A stretch of 64,000 nt of DNA, taken from the NCBI RefSeq assembly GCF_029784165.1, contig NC_073696.1, positions 52,271,501 through 52,335,500 of the forward strand, read 5' to 3'. The stretch is from Wyeomyia smithii. Taxonomy: Eukaryota > Arthropoda > Insecta > Diptera > Culicidae. Shown in pieces: positions 59,601-64,000 of the stretch. Position 1 is the first letter of the stretch, and each line of letters begins with the position of its first letter. Under the pieces are notes generated by a model. It did no database searches, was not told where the DNA came from, and saw nothing but the letters and a program-made list of their open reading frames with translations. A program made the position numbers and the translations under genes.

Positions 59601-61496
59601 CACATTTACGGATAGAGCATTTCCTCGATAGGTACTGGTTTGGTGGATGATTAGTGATGGTGAAATGATTCGTTCGTAGTGGAATACATGAATGAGACAA
59701 TGGTTCGATGCGCTTACAAACGTTGAGCAAGACAAACATGTGGGGGGATGAGATGCATTTGTTGTGGATGGATTTGTGCGTGTGTCTCTTTTGGTGGGTG
59801 GTGCTGCTTACCAGTTTGGCTGCGATTGAAGAAATCGCCTGGTGAGCCCGCCGTGTGCTGCTGCATTGCGGCATTGCTGAACATCATCCCATAGCCACTA
59901 GCATCTGCATTGGGTCCATGTCCGCCATACGAGGGACGTGGCGATCCTGTGTGTGGTGGAAACAGCCGATATTTAAACCTAGTTCGTACGAATCCCTGAT
60001 TGCGGTAGAACCCGGGGATGTTTGTATGTATGTGTTTGTGTATGGGAGAGGTGGACGAATTTTTTTTTCTAGATCTAGTTAGTGCTAACCACACTCTTTG
60101 CTGCGTTCTGCTAGGGAACGATCAGTAAAGAGAGGGAGGAGCTTCACATCCTTTGTTCAAACGAAAAAATTTGGCCAATTTGAGATTAAACTGTATCAAC
60201 TCTACAGAAAGGAGACACCCTCCATTCAAAATCGTTCTTTTCTACCCTCGTTGGTTACGCGAGTATCATTCCCAGAAGCGTGGATTGGAAGCGTTTGTAT
60301 TAGGATTGGCAGTTTGTGAGTATGCGTTGTTCGCAACTTACCTGGAAGATGCTGGGTGGCTTGGGGAGGAACACTACCCTGTCTCTGGAGCCTCATTTGC
60401 TGGTTGGCAAAAACTGGATTTCCAAAGTTGGGTCCAGACGCTGTGTTAGCCTGCGAGGGACTCGGTGGGCCGGGAAAACCTCCGTCTACCGTGCCACCAA
60501 ACGAGCCTTGTCGAGGAGTTCCCGGGGAGTTGAGCGATCGCTGTCTCTGGGGAGCCACGAATTGTCGGTTAGCGGCGGCTGGATTGAAACCCGGTACCGT
60601 CTGAAACAAATGAATGATAGAATCAAGGAAGAGGTGTACGATTTATTAGAGTTTACCGATAGTTGAGCATTAAGCATAGGATTCTGCTGTTGGATGGAGA
60701 GGCGGGCATTGGCGTTCTGCTGCCACTGCTGTTGCTGCTGCTGTAATGTGGCTGCGTTAGGCTGTGGCACCTGTTGAGCACTATTGAAGGGAGGTTGACG
60801 CGGTGATAACTGTTGACTGCCGGCACTACTCTGCTGGAAGCTAGCTACCAGTTGCTGTTGCTGTTGCGGCGACATCCGATGACCGGGATTGCTGGTAAAT
60901 GGGTTACCTTGAAAACCTGTGAATCAATCGCACGAATTTATTATGTGAGCCACGCAGAGTTTCGATTTAAATTGGCGCGAAACCGACCTGCTTGTTGTGG
61001 ACTAAGTTGTGTTCGTTGGCTCGGACTTAGCTGCTGCTGCATCAACTGACTCGGAGAGAATCCTGGACTTAGCTGAGAGTCTGAAACGCTGTTTGCTCGA
61101 GTAAGTGAAACGTTCGGAGCGACGGTGTTGTTGAGCAATGACTCGATGTTTTGCATGCCGGGTGTTAATCCCACTAGAAAAGATATTATTCGTAAATTTG
61201 AATCTATTGTTTAACCGATACCCTAACTCACGGTTGATATCCGCGTTAGCTGTGGCATTCACCGGCACTACCATTTGCTGTTGTTTTTGCTGCTGCAGGA
61301 GTCTCTGCCGCTGATGCTCTTGAAGTATTCTTTCACGCTGTTGCTGAACTTTTTGGATGGCCAGCGCATTTGCTCCAGGGGCACCGTTTCCCATTTGTCC
61401 AGCGCCAGGCCCCGGACCGGAAATTCTCATGCGCGGCGTATATACTGGGGGTGGGGTGAAATTTGAAGGGTTGGAAGTTGTTGGTGTTCCTGGGCC

Positions 61497-61538
<42 letters not shown>

Positions 61539-64000
61539 AGACATTGGTGACCCTCCTGGTCCCATTCCATGCATTGGATACGCAGGAGGGCTACCGCTGT
61601 ACTGTATAGGAGATGATACGTTTTCGATTTGCATCAGGGATTTCTGGATCGCATTGATAGCTAGCTTTTCCTGAATGTCTTGCTGGCTAGATTGGGATGG
61701 AGTAGCGGATGTGGATGACTCGATGGAACCTATTCCTACAATAGATAGCAATTATCAGTTTTATGTGTGTTGTCAAAACTATGCGTTATCGCTTACCTAA
61801 AAGACTATTGAGTTCGTTATCACCAAAGTTTCCCTCTGGGGCGATATCGATTACGTGGTTAAGTATTTCGTTCAACTCAGGATCCCACTCGGGCGTCGGC
61901 TGATTGGAGGTCGATGTAGCTGAAGAGGCAAACGGACCACTGCCGACAGAACCGATGCCTGAGTCCTGAATCGCTGGAGAGTAGTTTTGTTGGCGCTGCT
62001 GGGCAGCAACCATTTGCTGCTGAAGCAAGGCCTGTACATGCTGCTGTTGCTGATGGTTGAGGTAGATATCGGATGAAGTAGGTGGCTGTTGTGATTCTGG
62101 AGGCATACATGATTTGCGCATCTGCTGCTGCTGCTGCTGCTGCATTCGTAGCTGATGGCTCATCTGTTGTACTTGCTTTAGATTGTTGTTGTTTGTGGTC
62201 AGGTTGTTGTTGTTGATGGTTCGATTCGGTGGCGTTGAACTGGTGACTGGAGGCATCTGCCGGGCCACATTGCTGATGGGTATATCGGGGATGATGCGAT
62301 TCAAGGGCAGGTGACCAGGCAGCAGAGGTGTTGGAGCCTTGGCCGGGTTGGCCAGTAGCGAGGCTAACATTTTGTTCTTCTCGCGCAGTTTGGACGGTTT
62401 GTCGTCAGGGCGTTTCGCGGCGGCACCCTCGTCCGGTTCGTTCGAGGGACGCTTGCGGTCGTTGCCCTGCAGGCGAAGCATCTGGATTAGTTCCTCGTTG
62501 TTGAGTGGAGCTGGGTGTTCCTTGGGTTCATCCTGTTAGTTGTAATAAATACATAAAATAGTGTTTGTTTTTCTTTCATAAATTATCTCGCATACCTTTA
62601 CTTTTTGCAATTGCCTCATCAGCTCACTTGGCCGATTCCGCGACTCGGAATCATCATCATCACTTTTTTCATTGAGTAGCTAAAAATCGAAAAATAATAT
62701 TAATTTGTCAGCCACTCAAATCATGTTTTTTTTTTCAATCCAGTTGTCTACAGTTACTTAATATAATGAATTAGGTACTCAGTCAAAACGGTTTTTTATA
62801 TCGAAACATATCAATTTAATCAATTGAGCTACTTATAAAATGTGCATATAACATTACAAACAAGAACAAAAAAGTGTTCATTTATACCAACAGTAGCAGC
62901 TAAAGGGGGAAAAAGGGGGCGCTTAAAACCAACCAAAGTAAAATGAAAGGAACAATAGAAGTGTTATAAATCGAAAGCACCAAATGAACTAAATATGAGT
63001 AAAAGAAAAAGGTGAGCCAAAAAAGGAGAAATAGAGAGATAGATTGGTTTTGCACGCGTACCTGTAACAGCATGTTATTGCTACCGGGTTTGGTCTCGGT
63101 GCCGCCCGGACGATTGCCCCCCAAGCCACTACCACCACTACCCTGATGAATTCTAACCGACTGAGGTAAACGGTGCGAGAGGCCCGTTGTAGTAGTACTT
63201 AATTTATTTCCATTATTATCCTTATCTTCTTCGGAATTCAGTAAGCCCTATAAATATACAAAATTTCCAGCTCCAGTACTGAGAACATTGGCAGGGGTGT
63301 AAAGTAAGCGTTTGGGGCTGGGAGCAAATACTCAACTTCAAGCTTTCAATGTTTAAGGGAATGTTGTTTCCCTAATTATTTTTAATGAATAGAGTCCTGA
63401 ATGGATATAGCTCATGGGATCATAGAAGTACAATTTAGAGCAACATGTCCCGAGGTACGAAAAATATCAAGCCCACACAATACATCTAGAACAAAGTTAA
63501 ATGAACTTTTGAGTTTAATGAAAGCTTAAGATAGGTGGAAGTCACAAGTATTAAGATTCTTTAGTAGTTTAAGGTTCATAAAGCTGAGTCTAGCAGAAAA
63601 TGAAATTTTTAAACGTGCCTCTGCTTTTCTATGTAATTAACATATTAATGTGTATCGATCAACGTGCTTTTCTTCGGACAATTGTATGAAAAAATGAAAA
63701 AAAGGATCTGAAATAGTAGTTATTTTGATTCCCAAACAAATGTCTATTCATATTTACTTAGCATAAATATCCAGTTCTTAAGAAAGGTCAGACAATTGGA
63801 AGAAAATACAACGTCATACAACTTTGTACAGATTCCCACTGCCCACACACTGCACGTACAACTACCAAAACCATAGACAGATGCACCGCCACCTACCTTC
63901 AGAATCCTATTCGGGTTCCGAGGGTCATGATCCATATCCAAACCAGACGAGGACGAGGCATTTGAGTGAGGTCGTTTGGTTGTCAGTAGATTACGTAATC
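53541..64000 (-). CDS. tai: taiman / FISC, p160 (SRC) nuclear receptor coactivator, 3' half
   Basis: Taiman is the insect p160 coactivator: partner of Met in the JH receptor and coactivator of the ecdysone receptor (established knowledge). The window holds the part after the bHLH-PAS domains. Exons, minus strand, high to low: 63897-64000 (partial), 63062-63247, 62596-62679, 61797-62532, 61232-61735, 60988-61173, 60657-60916, 60342-60600, 59812-59946, 58737-59248. Cassette 58390-58442 and terminal 53541-53615 give alternatives. All junctions are GT-AG and phases agree throughout. LXXLL boxes: LRNLL, LKGLL, LLQLL, LASLL. The acidic PELNEILNHVIDIAPEGN region resembles an SRC activation domain. 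Poly-Q and Gly-rich regions follow, with SSELVRQELRAVV in the last common exon. Confidence 0.93.
54848..54935 (+). other. tRNA-like sequence (tRNA pseudogene or SINE head)
   Basis: A D-arm-like GTTTAATTGGTCAAAAC and a clear T arm GCGGG-TTCAAGT-CCCGT with B box GGTTCAAGTCC are present. The acceptor stem pairs only if two bases are bulged, the anticodon stem has a mismatch, and position 33 is C instead of U. I therefore do not call a functional tRNA. Confidence 0.45.
55260..56215 (+). pseudogene. decayed mariner/ITm-type transposase
   Basis: An N-terminal piece MKRERHEKILHTLVENPTW (about 55328) is followed by frameshifted parts: RTNPGINMRDLAKKF, then ILKDDESYAKMEFAQLPGPK with the first catalytic Asp, ICSCGKKNKLFIT, then PDLASYHYS with the second Asp in another frame, and NCPDFRPTEKIWAVIRSKLK with the Glu. 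At least three frameshifts or stops break it. The second Asp to Glu distance is about 33 codons but crosses a frameshift, so the exact DDxE/D class cannot be stated. Terminal repeats were not found. Confidence 0.72.
57720..57870 (-). mobile_element. tRNA-derived SINE, second family
   Basis: On the minus strand AGCTTCGTAGTCGCAAGGTT resembles an A-box region, and GTGGTTTCGAATTTTAG about 45 nt later a B box. A body containing GTAGAATCAAGCCATTCGAC continues to about 57720. It lies in the long tai intron in the sense orientation. Confidence 0.5.
58390..58442 (-). CDS. tai: candidate tai 53-nt cassette exon
   Basis: With the phase-1 donor at 58741 the reading is ASSEWPSIADENDNPIKR, with no stop. 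It is bounded by ACAACTAG upstream and AGG|GTAAGA downstream. The acceptor is weak, but TTCTAAC (about 58484-58490) is a good branch site, and a long CU-rich tract lies further upstream (about 58548-58592). Its length (2 mod 3) shifts the phase from 1 to 0, exactly what the terminal exon needs to encode the LLQKLL ending. Weak acceptor plus CU tract suggests regulated splicing (inference). Confidence 0.72.
58737..59248 (-). CDS. tai: tai last common exon (RQELRAVV, Gly-rich) with stop inside a donor
   Basis: Encodes ANGGGLNSSELVRQELRAVV, then a long Gly/Ser/Pro-rich stretch, and MDPSMLFNFHLAPKG with TAG at 58737-58739. That TAG overlaps GTTAGT (58736-58741), a plausible donor after AAAG. If used, the protein continues past LAPK into the exons at 58390 and/or 53541. 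Confidence 0.9.
59812..59946 (-). CDS. tai: tai exon, 135 nt
   Basis: Encodes SPRPSYGGHGPNADASGYGM, MFSNAAMQQHTAGSPGDFF and NRSQT, phase 1 in and out, ending at a GTAAGC donor. Because it is 135 nt and symmetric it could be skipped in frame. Confidence 0.88.
60342..60600 (-). CDS. tai: tai exon, 259 nt (RQRSLNSPGTPRQ)
   Basis: Begins TVPGFNPAAANRQFVAPQRQ, has Ser-Pro rich segments that could be phosphorylation sites (inference), and ends ATQHLP plus one base at a consensus GTAAGT donor. Confidence 0.9.
60657..60916 (-). CDS. tai: tai exon, 260 nt (Gln-rich)
   Basis: Encodes FQGNPFTSNPGHRMSPQQQ and further Gln-rich sequence to NPMLNAQLS at a GTAAAC donor. Enters phase 1 and leaves in phase 0. 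Confidence 0.88.
60988..61173 (-). CDS. tai: tai exon, 186 nt
   Basis: Encodes LGLTPGMQNIESLLNNTVAP, then Ser/Gln-rich repeats (SPGFSPSQLMQQQLSPSQ). Phase 1 in and out. Its frame continues from INL and into AGFQGNPF, confirming both splice sites. Confidence 0.9.
61232..61735 (-). CDS. tai: tai exon, 504 nt (long poly-Q)
   Basis: Contains AINAIQKSLMQIENVSSPIQ (an SRC activation-domain-like helix, inference). A pure run of 14 Gln follows at about 61497-61540, then PPPVYTPRMRI and a coiled-coil-like Gln/Arg stretch (KVQQQRERILQEHQRQRLLQ). It ends ADIN plus one base at GTGAGT. Confidence 0.9.
61797..62532 (-). CDS. tai: tai exon, 736 nt (LASLL box, acidic activation-like region)
   Basis: Begins DEPKEHPAPLNNEELIQMLR, has a KR-rich patch (DRKRPSNE…AAAKRPDDKPSK), the box MLASLLANPAK, Asn- and Gln-rich runs, and an acidic helix-like region EWDPELNEILNHVIDIAPEG. 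It ends ELNSLL plus one base of the next Gly codon at a GTAAGC donor. Confidence 0.92.
62596..62679 (-). CDS. tai: tai exon, 84 nt (box LLQLL end, acidic stretch)
   Basis: Encodes LLNEKSDDDDSESRNRPSEL then MRQLQKVK, phase 0 on both sides. The Leu-rich box followed by acidic residues parallels LLRYLLDKDE of vertebrate SRC box 3. Confidence 0.9.
63062..63247 (-). CDS. tai: tai exon, 186 nt, carries halves of two NR boxes
   Basis: It begins GLLNSEEDKDNN, so LK from the previous exon plus GLL makes LKGLL. It ends NNMLLQ before GTACGC, so LLQ plus LL of the next exon makes LLQLL. GLSHRLPQSVR and a Gly-rich linker lie between. It is phase 0 on both sides (62 codons), so skipping keeps the frame but removes both boxes. 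Confidence 0.92.
63897..64000 (-). CDS. tai: tai exon, partial at window edge (LRNLL box)
   Basis: The frame opens at the edge with LRNLLTTKRPHSN, comparable to the LLQLLTT box 1 of vertebrate SRC proteins. It continues DMDHDPRNPNRILK to a GTAGGT donor at 63896, phase 0. The upstream bHLH and PAS exons lie beyond 64000. Confidence 0.9.

Noticed and set aside
61002..61231. Read-through of the poly-Q taiman exon past NRELGYRLNNRF
   Set aside because: A GTGAGT donor lies at INR and the frame continues correctly into 61173, so the tail is intronic.

Overview
This is a dipteran nuclear genomic window, most likely from a culicine mosquito of the Aedes type. The signs are two insect juvenile-hormone (JH) pathway genes, large introns, AT-rich intergenic DNA and a very dense mixture of mosquito-style transposons (Jockey/Juan-like LINE, CR1/T1-Q-like LINE, Tc1, hAT and 3-bp-TSD MITEs, tRNA-derived SINEs). 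No prokaryotic features are present.

Layout. (1) 1-9.8 kb: non-coding upstream DNA with a hAT MITE, a TTACGTAA MITE, a composite satellite and a TA-flanked MITE. (2) 9.8-18.5 kb, plus strand: Kr-h1, the eight-zinc-finger JH early-response repressor. It has three coding exons (9824-10709, 14524-15523, 15592-15940), an intron carrying two foldback elements, and a long 3' UTR. (3) 20.0-26.1 kb: an IR/DR-type Tc1 transposon split by a nearly intact Jockey-clade LINE. (4) 27.4-37.0 kb: a 3-bp-TSD MITE blown apart by about 9 kb of nested elements (a CGG-rich inverted-repeat element, an inverted 16-bp-repeat foldback, a 5'-truncated CR1-like LINE, and a GGGGCCGTTCC-terminal element). (5) 37.2-51.1 kb: further MITEs, a hAT element with a perfect 8-bp duplication, a SINE and tandem repeats. 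(6) 53.5-64.0 kb, minus strand: the 3' half of taiman (p160/SRC steroid receptor coactivator, called FISC in Aedes). It runs off the right edge, so its bHLH-PAS part lies outside.

The two genes are functionally linked in established insect biology: Taiman is the partner of the JH receptor Met, and Met-Taiman directly induces Kr-h1. Here they are convergent neighbours about 35 kb apart. The most interesting reading is at the taiman 3' end. A 53-nt cassette exon (58390-58442) and a distant terminal exon (53541-53615) fit together in phase and give a second C-terminus ending in LLLQKLLSD, an NR-box ending like vertebrate SRC-1a. Skipping the cassette reads the same terminal exon in another frame, and leaving the donor unspliced stops at once, so three C-termini are predicted. 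JH-regulated alternative splicing of taiman has been reported in Aedes aegypti (from memory). The exon structure here gives a concrete, testable mechanism.
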